Of a stretch of DNA of 64,000 nt, positions 8,357-17,599 are shown one piece after another. The first letter of the stretch is position 1. Each line of letters opens with the position of its first letter. A program made the translations under genes and the position numbers. The stretch comes from Nocardioides turkmenicus (GTDB lineage Bacteria; Actinomycetota; Actinomycetes; Propionibacteriales; Nocardioidaceae), in assembly GCF_011045035.1 (NCBI RefSeq), contig NZ_JAALAA010000018.1, forward strand, positions 54,112 through 118,111. The letters are read 5' to 3'. The notes below the pieces were generated by a model. The model searched no databases and had not been told where the DNA came from. It saw nothing but the letters and a program-made list of their open reading frames with translations.

Positions 8357-8386
8357 TGGACTGTTTCTGGACATGCTGTCTATGAT
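8357..8386 (+). promoter_or_regulatory. Promoter of the acyl-CoA ligase operon with TetR operator C
   Basis: A -35-like TGGACT (8357-8362) and -10 TATGAT (8381-8386) are 18 bp apart. The dyad CTGGACA, TGC, TGTCTAT (8367-8383) fills the spacer. Transcription would start near 8393, about 45 nt before the GTG at 8438. The dyad shares its core with operators A and B. Confidence 0.6.
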
Positions 8387-8437
8387 CTCCCGTGACCGCG
8401 CTCACAGCAGCGACCCCCGACCACCAGGAGGGCACCC

Positions 8438-9994
8438 GTGAATCTCGGTGGCTATCTGACCCGCACCGCGACCTTCACCCCCGACGCCACTGCCCTGGTC
8501 TCCGGCACCGACCGATGGACCTACCGCGAGCTCGAGGACGACACCAACCGGCTCGCGGCCGCCCTGATCGCCCGTGGCTGCACACCGGGGACTCCCGTCG
8601 CCACCCTGGCCACCAACCGCGGCGAGCTGGTCGTCGCGGAGATGGCGATCTGCAAGGCGGGTGCGCTCCGAGTGCCGATCAGCGCGCGGCTCGCTGCCGC
8701 GGAGGTCGAGCACGTGCTCCTCGACGCCGCCGTGAGGGTCGTCTTCACCTGCGGCGCCCACCTCGAGCTGGTCCGCAAGATCGTCGACGCCCACGGCCTG
8801 GACTGCCTGGTCGTCGACCTCGACAACCGGGACACCGGCGCGACGGCGTACGACGCCCTGCTCGCCGAGGGTTCCACCGACCCGGTCGCGGTCGACGTCG
8901 ACGAGGACGATCCGGCCGTCCTCAACTTCACCTCCGGCTCGACCGGCACCCTGAAGGCGGCGGTGCAGACCGTCGGCAACCGGCTGGCCAACATGCGCAA
9001 GCTGGCGATGAACCCCTACGGCTCGCTCACGAACCACGCCGTCTACCTCGCCCCGGGACCGATCACCCACGCCAGCGGCATGGTGATCCTCGGCTGCTTC
9101 TTCCGCGGCGCAGCCGTGGTCGTACTGCCGGCGTTCGAGGTCGAGGCCTACCTCGACACCCTCGAGCGCGAGCGGGTGACCCACACCTTCGTCGTGCCGG
9201 TCATGCTCAACCTGATCCTCGCCTCCCCCACGCTGCGCGATCGCGACCTCTCCGCCCTGCAGAGCGTCACCGTCGGCGGCGCCCCGGTCAGCCCGGCTCG
9301 GCTGCGCGAGGCGGTCGAGGCGTTCGGCCCGGTGGTCAACCAGGGCTACGGGCAGGGTGAGACGACGAGCGCGATCACCTTCCTCAGCTCCGAGGACGTC
9401 GTCCGAGGCATCGAGTCCGACCCGGAGCTGCTGCTCTCCTGCGGCCGTCCGGTCTACGACACCGAGGTGATCGTCGTCGACGACGACCACAACCCGCTGC
9501 CGGCCGGCGAGATCGGCGAGATCGTCGCGCGCGGTCCGGACTGCGTACGGGAGTACTTCCACGCCCCGGAGGCGACCGCCGAGACCTTCCGCGACGGCTG
9601 GGTGCACACCGGCGACCTGGGTCGGATCCGCGAGGACGGGTTCGTCTTCATCGTGGACCGGAAGAAGGACATGATCATCTCGGGCGGCTACAACGTCTAC
9701 TGCTCCGAGGTGGAGGCCGCGCTCTACGAGCACCCGGCGGTCAGCGAGGCCTGTGTCGTCGGGGTGCCCAGCGAGAAGTGGGGCGAGACGGTGAAGGCGT
9801 ACGTCTCCCTCGTCGCCGGCACCACCGCCACCGAGGAGGAGCTGCGCGACTTCTGCCGCACCCGGCTCTCAGGTGTCAAGGTGCCCCGGATCGTCGAGTT
9901 CGCCGACGCGCTCCCGCTCAACCGCAACGGCAAGGTCGACCGGCGGGCCCTGCGCGAGCGCGACTGGGCCGGCGCCGAGCGGAAGGTCGGCTGA
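8438..9994 (+). CDS. AMP-forming acyl-CoA synthetase (ligase)
   Basis: A 518-residue ANL-superfamily enzyme that activates a carboxylic acid to its CoA thioester using ATP. The phosphate loop is FTSGSTGTLKAA (about 167-178). GYGQGETT (about 305-312) is the A5 region, GDLGR (near 394) binds the ribose, and the C-terminal catalytic lysine is in LPLNRNGKVDRR. The GTG at 8438 has a good ribosome binding site (AGGAGG). It heads an operon with an acyl-CoA dehydrogenase one base downstream of its stop. The acid specificity is unknown; a fatty or branched acid is plausible. Confidence 0.9.
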   Translation: MNLGGYLTRTATFTPDATALVSGTDRWTYRELEDDTNRLAAALIARGCTPGTPVATLATNRGELVVAEMAICKAGALRVPISARLAAAEVEHVLLDAAVRVVFTCGAHLELVRKIVDAHGLDCLVVDLDNRDTGATAYDALLAEGSTDPVAVDVDEDDPAVLNFTSGSTGTLKAAVQTVGNRLANMRKLAMNPYGSLTNHAVYLAPGPITHASGMVILGCFFRGAAVVVLPAFEVEAYLDTLERERVTHTFVVPVMLNLILASPTLRDRDLSALQSVTVGGAPVSPARLREAVEAFGPVVNQGYGQGETTSAITFLSSEDVVRGIESDPELLLSCGRPVYDTEVIVVDDDHNPLPAGEIGEIVARGPDCVREYFHAPEATAETFRDGWVHTGDLGRIREDGFVFIVDRKKDMIISGGYNVYCSEVEAALYEHPAVSEACVVGVPSEKWGETVKAYVSLVAGTTATEEELRDFCRTRLSGVKVPRIVEFADALPLNRNGKVDRRALRERDWAGAERKVG

Positions 9995-9995
9995 G

Positions 9996-11180
9996 ATGAC
10001 CTTCTCCCTCACCCCGTGCTATCCCGAAAACCCGCGCTTGGACGAGCTGGTCACCCGGCTGCGCGACTACCTCGACGGCGAGCTCGCCGACTACGAGCGC
10101 GGCCTCGGCCTGGCCCCGGAGACGCCGCTGGACCGCTCGATGCTGGAGCCGGTGTGGCAGCGCAGCCGCGAGCTCGGCTTCTACGGCATCCACCTACCCA
10201 CCTCGCTCGGCGGCCAAGGTCTGAGCTACACCGAGCTGGCCGCGCTCAAGGAGGAGATCGGCGCCTCCGGCCGCCAGCTCGCCACCAGCGTGCTCGGCGA
10301 CATGGGCGGACCGCTCCGCGTCGGAGCGATCTTCGAACACGCGACCGAGCACCAGATCGAGAAGTACCTGATGCCGGTCGTACGCGGCGAGCGCGCCTGC
10401 TGCTTCTCGATGACCGAGGACGACGCCGGCTCCGACGTACGCCGGATGCGGACCACCGCCACCCCGACCCCGGGCGGCTTCCTGGTCAGCGGGCACAAGG
10501 TGTTCAGCACCGGCGGCACCTTCGCCGACTTCGCGATCCTGGTGGCTCGGATGTCCGGCGAGGAGGAGTCGTACGCCGCGTTCTTCGTCGACCTCGACTC
10601 CCCCGGCTGCCGGGTGCTGCCCGGCGACCTGCCGCTGTCGGGCCAGAACATCGAGAGCGACATCGTGCTCGAGGACTGCTTCGTGCCGCAGGAGAACCTG
10701 CTGGGTGAGATCGGTCAAGGGCTGCGGATCGCGCTCGGCCGGGTCACCGCCAACCGGCTGCTGCACTGCCCGACCGCGCTCGGCGCGGCCCGCCGTGCGC
10801 TCGCGCTGGCGCTGGACCACGCCGCCAACCGCACCGTCTTCGACGGGCTGCTCCTGGAGAAGCAGGCGATCCAGCACCGGCTCGCCGACATGGCCACCGA
10901 CTACTACGCCGCCAGGTCGATGACCTACGACGCGCTGGCCGACCTGGACGCCGGCAGGCGGCCGCGGATCGAGTCGTTCATGTGCAAGCTGTTCGTGGCC
11001 GAGCGGTCCTTCGAGATCGCCGATGCGGCACTGCAGCTGCACGGCAAGGCCGGGATGGTCCGGGGCGCGGAGATCGAGGTGATCTGGCGGCGGCTGCGGA
11101 TGTTCCGGGTGCTGACCGGCTCCTCGGAGATCCAGCGCAACGGCGTCATCCGTGATCTCGTGAAGTCGCTGGGGGCATGA
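9996..11180 (+). CDS. Acyl-CoA dehydrogenase family protein
   Basis: A 394-residue flavoprotein with the family segments CFSMTEDDAGSD (FAD contact, about 134-145), VSGHKVFSTGG, and the C-terminal ALQLHGKAGM then LTGSSEIQRN. In many family members the catalytic Glu precedes Gly in the last segment (E-G-T); here that position is Thr (VLTGSSEIQ). The base may therefore sit elsewhere in the fold, as in the isovaleryl-CoA dehydrogenase type, or the reaction may differ. The ATG at 9996 follows the ligase stop by one base; its own stop overlaps the alkylsulfatase start (ATGA). Confidence 0.88.
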   Translation: MTFSLTPCYPENPRLDELVTRLRDYLDGELADYERGLGLAPETPLDRSMLEPVWQRSRELGFYGIHLPTSLGGQGLSYTELAALKEEIGASGRQLATSVLGDMGGPLRVGAIFEHATEHQIEKYLMPVVRGERACCFSMTEDDAGSDVRRMRTTATPTPGGFLVSGHKVFSTGGTFADFAILVARMSGEEESYAAFFVDLDSPGCRVLPGDLPLSGQNIESDIVLEDCFVPQENLLGEIGQGLRIALGRVTANRLLHCPTALGAARRALALALDHAANRTVFDGLLLEKQAIQHRLADMATDYYAARSMTYDALADLDAGRRPRIESFMCKLFVAERSFEIADAALQLHGKAGMVRGAEIEVIWRRLRMFRVLTGSSEIQRNGVIRDLVKSLGA

Positions 11181-13003
11181 TGACCGACCAGCTGACCCAG
11201 GAGGGGGCTGACGCCCACCGCGGCTTCGTCGCCGCGCTCGAGCCCGGTCTCGTGACCAAGGCCGATGGCACGGTCGTGTTCGACGCGGACGCCGACGCCT
11301 TCCTCGACTACCCCGCGCCGGACACCGCCCACCCCGGGCTGTGGCGACACAGCCGGCTCACCTCGCTGCAGGGTCTGTTCGAGGTCACCGACGGGATCTA
11401 CCAGGTGCGTGGCCTCGACCTCGCCAACCTCACGATCGCGGAGGGCGAGCGCGGGATCGTCGTCATCGACACCCTCACCACCGCCGAGACCGCGGCGGCC
11501 GCGCTGGGGCTCTACCGCGAGCACCGTGGCGAGCGGCCGGTGACCGGGGTGGTGCTGACCCATCCGCACGCCGATCACTTCGGCGGGATCGCCGCCGTGC
11601 TCGCGGCGAGCGACGGTGACGTACCCGTGCTCGCGCCGGAGGGGTTCCTGGAGCACGCGGTCTCGGAGAACGTCTACGTCGGCCCGGCGATGAACCGGCG
11701 CTCAGCCTTCATGTACGGCAGCATGCTGCCCATCGCTCCGGACGGACACCTCGGCTGCGGTCTGGGTCCACGACTCGCGTCGGGCACCATCGGGCCGGCC
11801 GCACCCACCGACTCGATCACCCGCACCGGCGAGACGCGCGTGATCGACGGCGTCGAGATGGAGTTCCAGCTGACCCCGGGCAGCGAGGCCCCGGCGGAGA
11901 TGAACATCTACCTACCCGGCCGGCGGGCGCTGCTCCTGGCCGAGAACGCCGTCCACTCCCTGCACAACATCATCACCCTGCGTGGCGCGGAGGTGCGCGA
12001 CGCACGGCTGTGGGCGCGCTACCTCACCGAGGCGATCGACCTGTACGCCGGGCGCTCCGACGTCGCGTTCGCGACCCATCACTGGCCGACCTGGGGTGCG
12101 GAGCGGATCGAGTCCTTCCTCGCCGGCCAGCGCGACGTCTACGCCTACCTGCACGACCAGACCGTGCGTCTCATCAACCGTGGCCTGAGGCCGAAGGAGA
12201 TCGCCGAGGAGCTCGTCCTCCCACCGGCGCTCGACGCACAGCCCTCCACCCGCGGCTACTACGGCTCGCTGAGCCACAACGTGAAGGGGATCTACCAGCG
12301 CTACCTGGGCTGGTACGACGCCAACCCGGCCCATCTGTGGGAGCTGCCCCCGGCCGAGGAGGGCGAGCACTGGGTGCGGCTCCTCGGTGGCGCGGATGCC
12401 GCCGTGGAGCAGGCCACGGCGCTCGTCGCAAGCGGGGAGACCGGCGACCTGCGGTTCGCCGCGACTCTGCTCAACCACGTGGTCTTCGCCGACCCCTCGG
12501 TGAGCGCGGCGCGGACACTGCTGGCCGAGGTCTACACCCGGCTGGGGTACGGCGCGGAGAACTCCACCTGGCGCAACGTCTATCTCACTGGTGCCCGCGA
12601 GCTCCTCGACGGCCCGAAGGTCCCGCCACGCGGAGGCGGTCGGGGTCTGCTCGCCGCGCTCTCGGTGTCGCAGCTGCTCGACTCCCTCGCCATCCGGCTC
12701 GACGGCCCTCGTGCCTGGGACCTCGATCTGCGCATCGACTGGCACCTGCTGGATCACGATGACTCTCCTGAGGGCGGCTGGTGGCATGCCCGGCTGCGCA
12801 ATGGCGTACTCGTGCACCGCCGCGACGGCGCCGCGGACCCGGCTGCCGGTCTGACGCTGACGCTCACCCGACCACAGCTCGCCGGCCTGCTCGGTGCACG
12901 GAGTCTCGACGGGATCGAGCACTCCGGCGACCTCGGCGTGCTCCAGCAGCTGCTGGGGGCGCTCGAGGCGCCCGACCCGGCGTTCCCTATCGTGTCCGCG
13001 TGA
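11177..13003 (+). CDS. Alkylsulfatase, metallo-beta-lactamase fold (SdsA/BDS1-like)
   Basis: A 608-residue class III alkylsulfatase, which hydrolyses alkyl sulfate esters to alcohol plus sulfate. The binuclear zinc motif THPHADHFGG lies near residues 118-127, followed by ENAVHSLHNIITLRGAE and THHWPTWG, all standard in the SdsA1 family. After the catalytic domain comes a dimerisation part (GYYGSLSHNVKGIYQRYLGW) and a C-terminal SCP2-like domain. No signal peptide is seen, so it is probably cytosolic, unlike secreted SdsA1. It overlaps both neighbours by 4 bp, so sulfatase, dehydrogenase and carboxyltransferase are coupled. Use of a sulfated or branched aliphatic compound is inference. Confidence 0.85.
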   Translation: MMTDQLTQEGADAHRGFVAALEPGLVTKADGTVVFDADADAFLDYPAPDTAHPGLWRHSRLTSLQGLFEVTDGIYQVRGLDLANLTIAEGERGIVVIDTLTTAETAAAALGLYREHRGERPVTGVVLTHPHADHFGGIAAVLAASDGDVPVLAPEGFLEHAVSENVYVGPAMNRRSAFMYGSMLPIAPDGHLGCGLGPRLASGTIGPAAPTDSITRTGETRVIDGVEMEFQLTPGSEAPAEMNIYLPGRRALLLAENAVHSLHNIITLRGAEVRDARLWARYLTEAIDLYAGRSDVAFATHHWPTWGAERIESFLAGQRDVYAYLHDQTVRLINRGLRPKEIAEELVLPPALDAQPSTRGYYGSLSHNVKGIYQRYLGWYDANPAHLWELPPAEEGEHWVRLLGGADAAVEQATALVASGETGDLRFAATLLNHVVFADPSVSAARTLLAEVYTRLGYGAENSTWRNVYLTGARELLDGPKVPPRGGGRGLLAALSVSQLLDSLAIRLDGPRAWDLDLRIDWHLLDHDDSPEGGWWHARLRNGVLVHRRDGAADPAAGLTLTLTRPQLAGLLGARSLDGIEHSGDLGVLQQLLGALEAPDPAFPIVSA

Positions 13004-14513
13004 CCGACGACACACCCGCGACCGGGCTCACCGAGCTGCAGGCCCGCCGCTTCCTGACCACCGACGCGGCGCGGGCCGACAAGGTCGCCCGCTGGCACGC
13101 CAAGGGGCGGCGTACGGCTCGGGAGAACATCGCCGATCTGGTCGATCCGGCTCGTTCGTCGAGTACGGGAGGTTCATCACCGCGGCCCAGGAGCAGCGTC
13201 GCGGCCTGGCCGAGCTCGTCGTCGAGACTCCCGCCGACGGAATCATCGGCGGCACCGCCTCCATCGGCGGGAAGCCGTGCGCGGTGCTGTCCTACGACTA
13301 CCTGGTGATGGCCGGCACCCAGGGCATGCGCGGGCATCGTAAGTCGGACCGGCTGATCGAGATCATCGGGCGGATGCGGCTGCCGACCGTCTTCTTCACC
13401 GAGGGCGGCGGTGGTCGACCCGGCGACACCGACATCCCGCTGGTCTCCGCGCTCGACGTCGGCTCGTTCGCACTCTGGGGCGAGCTCGAAGGGGTCGTGC
13501 CGCGGATCGCGGTCGTCTCCGGGCGCTGCTTCGCCGGCAACGCCGTCCTGGCCGGCTGCGCCGACCTCCGCATCGCCACGCCCGACGCCAACCTCGGCAT
13601 GGCCGGCCCGGCGATGATCGCCGGCGGTGGGCTAGGGACGTTCGCCCCCGAGGAGATCGGGCCGGTGAAGGACCAGGCCGCCAACGGTGTCATCGACGTG
13701 CTGGTCGAGGACGAGGCGGCCGCCGTCGAGGCCGTACGCAGCGTCCTCTCCTGCCTCGAACCGAGCGCGGAGAGCGGAGAGGCCGTCGACCAGGCCGCCC
13801 TGCGGACGATCCTCCCCCACAACGACCGGGAGGCCTTCGACGTACGCCCCGTCGTCGAGACGCTCGCCGACCACGACTCGGTCATCTGGCTGCGTGAGGC
13901 GTTCGCTCCCGAGCTGGTCACCGCGCTGGCGCGGATCGACGGGATCGCGGTCGGCGTGGTGGCCAACCAGTCGACCCACCTGGCCGGAGCGCTCACCAGC
14001 GACGCCTCGGTCAAGGCCGCCGAGTTCCTCGCGCTCTGCGACCGATGGGGCCTCCCGCTGGTCTCGCTCGTCGACACCCCGGGGTTCATGGTCGGCCCCG
14101 AGGCCGAGCGTGGCGGTCTGGTCCGGCACGCCTCACGGATGGTCGTCGCCGGCGCCCAGCTGTCCACCCCGATGGTCGGGGTGATCCTGCGCCGCGGCTA
14201 CGGGCTCGGCGCGCAGGCGATGCTCGGCGGGAGCACCCACCGCCCGCTGCTCACCGTCGCCTGGCCCGACGCCCACCTTGGCCCGATGGGCCTGGAGGGC
14301 GCCGTACGCCTCTCCATGGCCACCGAGCTCGCCGCGATGCCCGAGGCGGAGCGCGAGGAGCGGGTCGCCACGTTGACCGAGGAGTACCGCAAGCAGGCCA
14401 GCGCGCTCAATGCCGCGCGGGTGTTCGAGATCGACGACGTCATCGACCCCGCCGAGACCCGCGCGGTCGTGGCCGCGACCCTGCGTCGAGCCATGGCCGG
14501 CGGTCGGTCGTGA
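13000..14513 (+). pseudogene. Acyl-CoA carboxylase carboxyltransferase (beta) subunit with a -1 frameshift
   Basis: The frame starts at GTG 13000 (overlapping the alkylsulfatase stop) with VTDDTPATGLTELQARRFLT and runs to ARENIADLVDP. It then loses register. The next frame continues exactly as the family expects (GSFVEYGRFITAAQEQ) through DTPGFMVG and GAVRLSMA. Restoring one G at the GG run at 13149-13150 gives a continuous 504-residue protein. The rest of the gene shows no further damage, so this is either a sequencing error or a very recent mutation. The partner biotin carboxylase is not in the window. Intact, it would carboxylate the acyl-CoA made by the operon. Confidence 0.85.
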
Positions 14514-14540
14514 CAATGACCACTCCGCGGTTGCCCGCTG

Positions 14541-15044
14541 CTACGAGGCCCCGCCGTCGTCGTCCCAGATCTGCTCACCGATCTGGCTCTGGTCGGGCCC
14601 GGAGAGCCCCAACAGCTGAGCCGGGCGGTGGGTGTTTCGGTCGTCGGCGGCCTGCTCCATGATCCTCGCGGCGAGCTCGGGCGCGGTGTCGTGAGGCACC
14701 ACCAGTAGGCGGAGCCGGTCACCGGTCGCCATCGCCAAGATCATGATGTGGGTGTCGTCGGACGGGAACGAGCCGACCTTGACGATTCCACGGGCAGCAC
14801 GGATCTTGCGGATGCTCGGTTGGCCCACGATCGAGTCCCAGTCGGGCCTGGAGAACAACAGTCGCGAGATGCGGCCGATGCGGTGGGGAAAGTGGTCGAC
14901 CAGATCGGCGGCCTCTGTCTGGAGGTCGCGCGACTGCGGCCACCAGGCGCCGTCGACCGGCCCCGCTTGAAAGCTGTTGTCGAGTCGGATCCGAAGCTCG
15001 GCTCGAACGGCGGTCGGATGCTCTTGGATCGGTGACGTCGTCAT
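14541..15044 (-). CDS. DUF5994 family protein
   Basis: A 167-residue protein starting MTTSPIQEHPTAVRAELRIR. The segments DGAWWPQSRDLQTEAADLVD and IGRISRLLFSRPDWD are the conserved core of actinobacterial DUF5994 proteins, whose function is unknown. The ATG at 15044 is chosen over the extended frame because the upstream residues are Arg/Ala-rich and unlike the family. The gene is convergent with the carboxyltransferase, 27 bp away. An inverted repeat with arms CCGACAGC (15088-15095) and GCTGTCGG (15118-15125) flanks an AT-rich core upstream and may hold its promoter. Confidence 0.75.
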   Translation of the reverse strand: MTTSPIQEHPTAVRAELRIRLDNSFQAGPVDGAWWPQSRDLQTEAADLVDHFPHRIGRISRLLFSRPDWDSIVGQPSIRKIRAARGIVKVGSFPSDDTHIMILAMATGDRLRLLVVPHDTAPELAARIMEQAADDRNTHRPAQLLGLSGPDQSQIGEQIWDDDGGAS

Positions 15045-15140
15045 GACGTCCACCCTTCGTGCTGCCCTGCGAGCTCGGCGAGCCAAACCGACAGCTTGGT
15101 TAACATAAGTGTACCTCGCTGTCGGGTCGAACCCAACCGC

Positions 15141-16019
15141 CTAGATCTCCCGCAGCCGGGGCACGAGGTCGACCGCAGCAGTGGCCCACGGCACCGGGTC
15201 GACGTACGGCGTCGGCATCAGCCCCACGAGCGTGATGCCAAGGGCGGCGTATTCCTCCATGGACGTCAGGAAGGCGTCCGGGTCCTCGACCGCGGGACCC
15301 TGGAAGAGCATGGTCTTCTCGATCGCGTCGTAGTCGGTGCCGAGGTCGTCGCAGTGGCCGCGCAGCACGTCGAGCTTGTGCTTGACAGTGGCGACCGCCT
15401 CGGGGCCGGCCGCGCCGAAGAGGTTGGTGCCCTGGCCGTACTTGGCGACCAGGCGGAGGGTCTTCTTCTCTCCCCCGCCGCCGATCAGGACCGGGACCGT
15501 GCCGTTGACCGGTTGCGGCAGCGAGATCGTCTCGGCGAGCCGGTAGTGCTTGCCCTCGTAGGCGCCGTCGTTGTCGGACCACATCTGGCGGCAGATCTCG
15601 AGGGTCTCCTCCAGACGCTCGAACCGCTCGGCGGTCGGCGGGTAGGGCACACCGAGGCCCTGGTGCTCGCGCTCGTACCAGGCGGCGCCGATCCCGAGCA
15701 GCGCACGGCCGCCCGAGAGCCGGTCGAGCGTGGTGACGGTCTTGGCGAGCAGCCCCGGGTGGCGGTAGGTCACTCCGGTGACGAGCAGGCTGAGACGTAC
15801 GTTGTCGGTGATCCCGGCCAGGTAGCCCAGCGTGGTGTAGCCCTCGAGCATCGGCTCGAAGGGGCCGCCGGCCTGCTCCATCTGGAACCAGTGGTCCATG
15901 ACGGTGAGCAGGTCGACGCCACCCTCGTCAGCGATCCGGGCCGTCTCGGTCAGCTTGTCGGCGAGCGTCTTCTCCCACTCGGGGTGGGTGAAGGTGAAGT
16001 AGTGGAGTCCAAGATCCAT
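15141..16019 (-). CDS. LLM-class F420-dependent oxidoreductase
   Basis: A 292-residue luciferase-like monooxygenase-fold protein of the F420-using group. Marks are MDLGLHYFTF, the segment LTVMDHWFQM, and GRALLGIGAAWYEREHQGLG, which is conserved in actinobacterial F420-dependent members. These enzymes transfer hydride between F420 and diverse substrates. The ATG at 16019 has a TAGCGT box 7 nt upstream, so the mRNA is probably leaderless. A perfect 18-bp palindrome lies just upstream of that box. It follows the S37 peptidase gene on the same strand after 65 bp. The substrate is unknown. Confidence 0.85.
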   Translation of the reverse strand: MDLGLHYFTFTHPEWEKTLADKLTETARIADEGGVDLLTVMDHWFQMEQAGGPFEPMLEGYTTLGYLAGITDNVRLSLLVTGVTYRHPGLLAKTVTTLDRLSGGRALLGIGAAWYEREHQGLGVPYPPTAERFERLEETLEICRQMWSDNDGAYEGKHYRLAETISLPQPVNGTVPVLIGGGGEKKTLRLVAKYGQGTNLFGAAGPEAVATVKHKLDVLRGHCDDLGTDYDAIEKTMLFQGPAVEDPDAFLTSMEEYAALGITLVGLMPTPYVDPVPWATAAVDLVPRLREI

Positions 16020-16035
16020 ACCTCAGACGCTAGGG

Positions 16036-16053
16036 CTTCGAGCGCGCTCGAAG
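16036..16053. promoter_or_regulatory. Perfect 18-bp palindrome in the LLM oxidoreductase promoter
   Basis: CTTCGAGCGCGCTCGAAG lies 3 bp upstream of the minus-strand -10 box TAGCGT (16032-16027), where the -35/-10 spacer would be. This position suits a repressor operator. A terminator for the upstream peptidase gene is the alternative, but no T-run follows. Confidence 0.5.
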
Positions 16054-16084
16054 ACAAGGCCCTTTTCTTCAGTTCAGCGTCGGT

Positions 16085-17506
16085 TCACGGACGCATCCGC
16101 CGCTCTTCGCGCAGGTCGCGCTTGTCGAGCTTCGCGTCGTACGCAGCCAGCGGCTTCGCCTTCGCCGCGTCGGCCTCGACCGCGGCGCTCGCGACACCGG
16201 CCCACTCCAGGATCCGGGCGGTGGCTAGCTCACGCTCGTCGGCGACCAGACCGGCCACGTTGGCGCCGTGGTTCATGCCCGGGGCGGTGAAGACGTAGGA
16301 GTCCTCGGCGAAGTATCCGGGGCGGAAGCGCTCGGCACCCCACGGGTCGGCCTCGCCGTAGACGAAGAGCATCTGGTGGGCGTGCTTGCGCACCCACGAG
16401 TCCACGTCACGCATCGCCGACGGGTCGAACCGCATGTCGATCTCGCGCGGGACGAAGCTGCGCGGCGGCTGGTAGCCGTAGCGGATCAGCTCGCCCTCGA
16501 TGTGCGGGAAGCCGATCGTCGGCGCGCCCAGCTCGGTGCCGGCCTGGTAGTAGTACGGCGTGTAGGGGCTCAGGCCCTGGTCGGTGTAGAAGCTGAAGCC
16601 CGAGTAGTAGTCGATCGAGTCCCAGATCGCCTGGTCGGTGGCGGTCGCCGCGTCAGCCGGGATGTTCGCGCACTGGGAGGTGCCGGCGTACTGCCAGAAG
16701 GCCCAGACGTAGTCGAGCACCACCATCTCGTACGCAGCATCCAGGCTGCCCACGGTGTCGAAGGTGTAGCCCTCGGCGGCCGCCAGGTCGGCGTACTTCG
16801 CCTTCAGCGCCTCGCGGCGGACGAGTGCCTCCCGCTGGACGCCGTTGAGCCGGTTGCGGCAGTCCTCGGTGCCGACGGTGGCGAAGAAGTCGTCGTAGGC
16901 GGAGTCCTCGCGGTTGACGACGTCGTTCGGCGCGACGTAGGCGACGATGCCGTCCATGTCCTGGGGGTAGAAGCGCTCGAAGTAGGTCGCGGTCATACCG
17001 CCCTTGGAGCCGCCGGTGGCGAGCCAGTTGGCGGAGTAGATCGGCTCGAGCGCCTTGAAGATGCGGTGCTGGTCGCTGGCCGCCTGCCAGATGTCGAGGT
17101 CGTCCCAGTCGGCCGGGTCAGGCCGCGACGGGGTGAAGAACCGGTATTCCATCGAGACCTGGTTGCCGTCCACGATCCGGGTCGGCTCGCTGCGGCCGGG
17201 GTTGGTCGAGACGTTGTAGCCGCTGGTGTGGAACACGGTCGGGCGGGCGGTGTCCTTGTGGAGCACGGTGAAGCGCTGCTGGAAGGTCTCGCCGTCGGGC
17301 TGCCGGTGGTCGACCGGCTGGGTCATGCTCAGGACGAAGTAGCGGTAGCCGGTGACGGGCTTCTCCTGGATCAGGCTGACGCCGTCGATGGCGAGGAGGC
17401 GGTCGAGGATGTCGTCCTCGGCAGCGGTCGCGGGGGTGGCGGGTGCGGCGACGAGCAGGGACATCAGTCCCATCGCCACCAGGATCCGGCCGATCAGTGC
17501 ACGCAT
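16085..17506 (-). CDS. Secreted serine peptidase, S37 family (tripeptidyl aminopeptidase-like)
   Basis: A 473-residue exported protein. Residues 1-29 are a Sec signal peptide ending ATPATAA. The alpha/beta-hydrolase nucleophile motif is ATGGSKGGMTATY (about 163-175). The acid and His are likely in YGEADPWG and APGMNHGAN. This is the PS-10/S37 family, typified by the tripeptidyl aminopeptidase of Streptomyces mobaraensis. An AAGGAG ribosome binding site precedes the ATG at 17506. The C-terminus is unusually charged. It is divergent from a PPOX gene across a 151-bp region that contains a 20-bp palindrome. Confidence 0.85.
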   Translation of the reverse strand: MRALIGRILVAMGLMSLLVAAPATPATAAEDDILDRLLAIDGVSLIQEKPVTGYRYFVLSMTQPVDHRQPDGETFQQRFTVLHKDTARPTVFHTSGYNVSTNPGRSEPTRIVDGNQVSMEYRFFTPSRPDPADWDDLDIWQAASDQHRIFKALEPIYSANWLATGGSKGGMTATYFERFYPQDMDGIVAYVAPNDVVNREDSAYDDFFATVGTEDCRNRLNGVQREALVRREALKAKYADLAAAEGYTFDTVGSLDAAYEMVVLDYVWAFWQYAGTSQCANIPADAATATDQAIWDSIDYYSGFSFYTDQGLSPYTPYYYQAGTELGAPTIGFPHIEGELIRYGYQPPRSFVPREIDMRFDPSAMRDVDSWVRKHAHQMLFVYGEADPWGAERFRPGYFAEDSYVFTAPGMNHGANVAGLVADERELATARILEWAGVASAAVEADAAKAKPLAAYDAKLDKRDLREERRMRP

Positions 17507-17599
17507 GTGGGGTCTCCTTCGGTGCGGGTTCTCGGCAACCTAGCCCACCCGAGGCGGACGCACCTCCGAATTTGGAACCGGGGAAGGAAGTCGCGTCCG

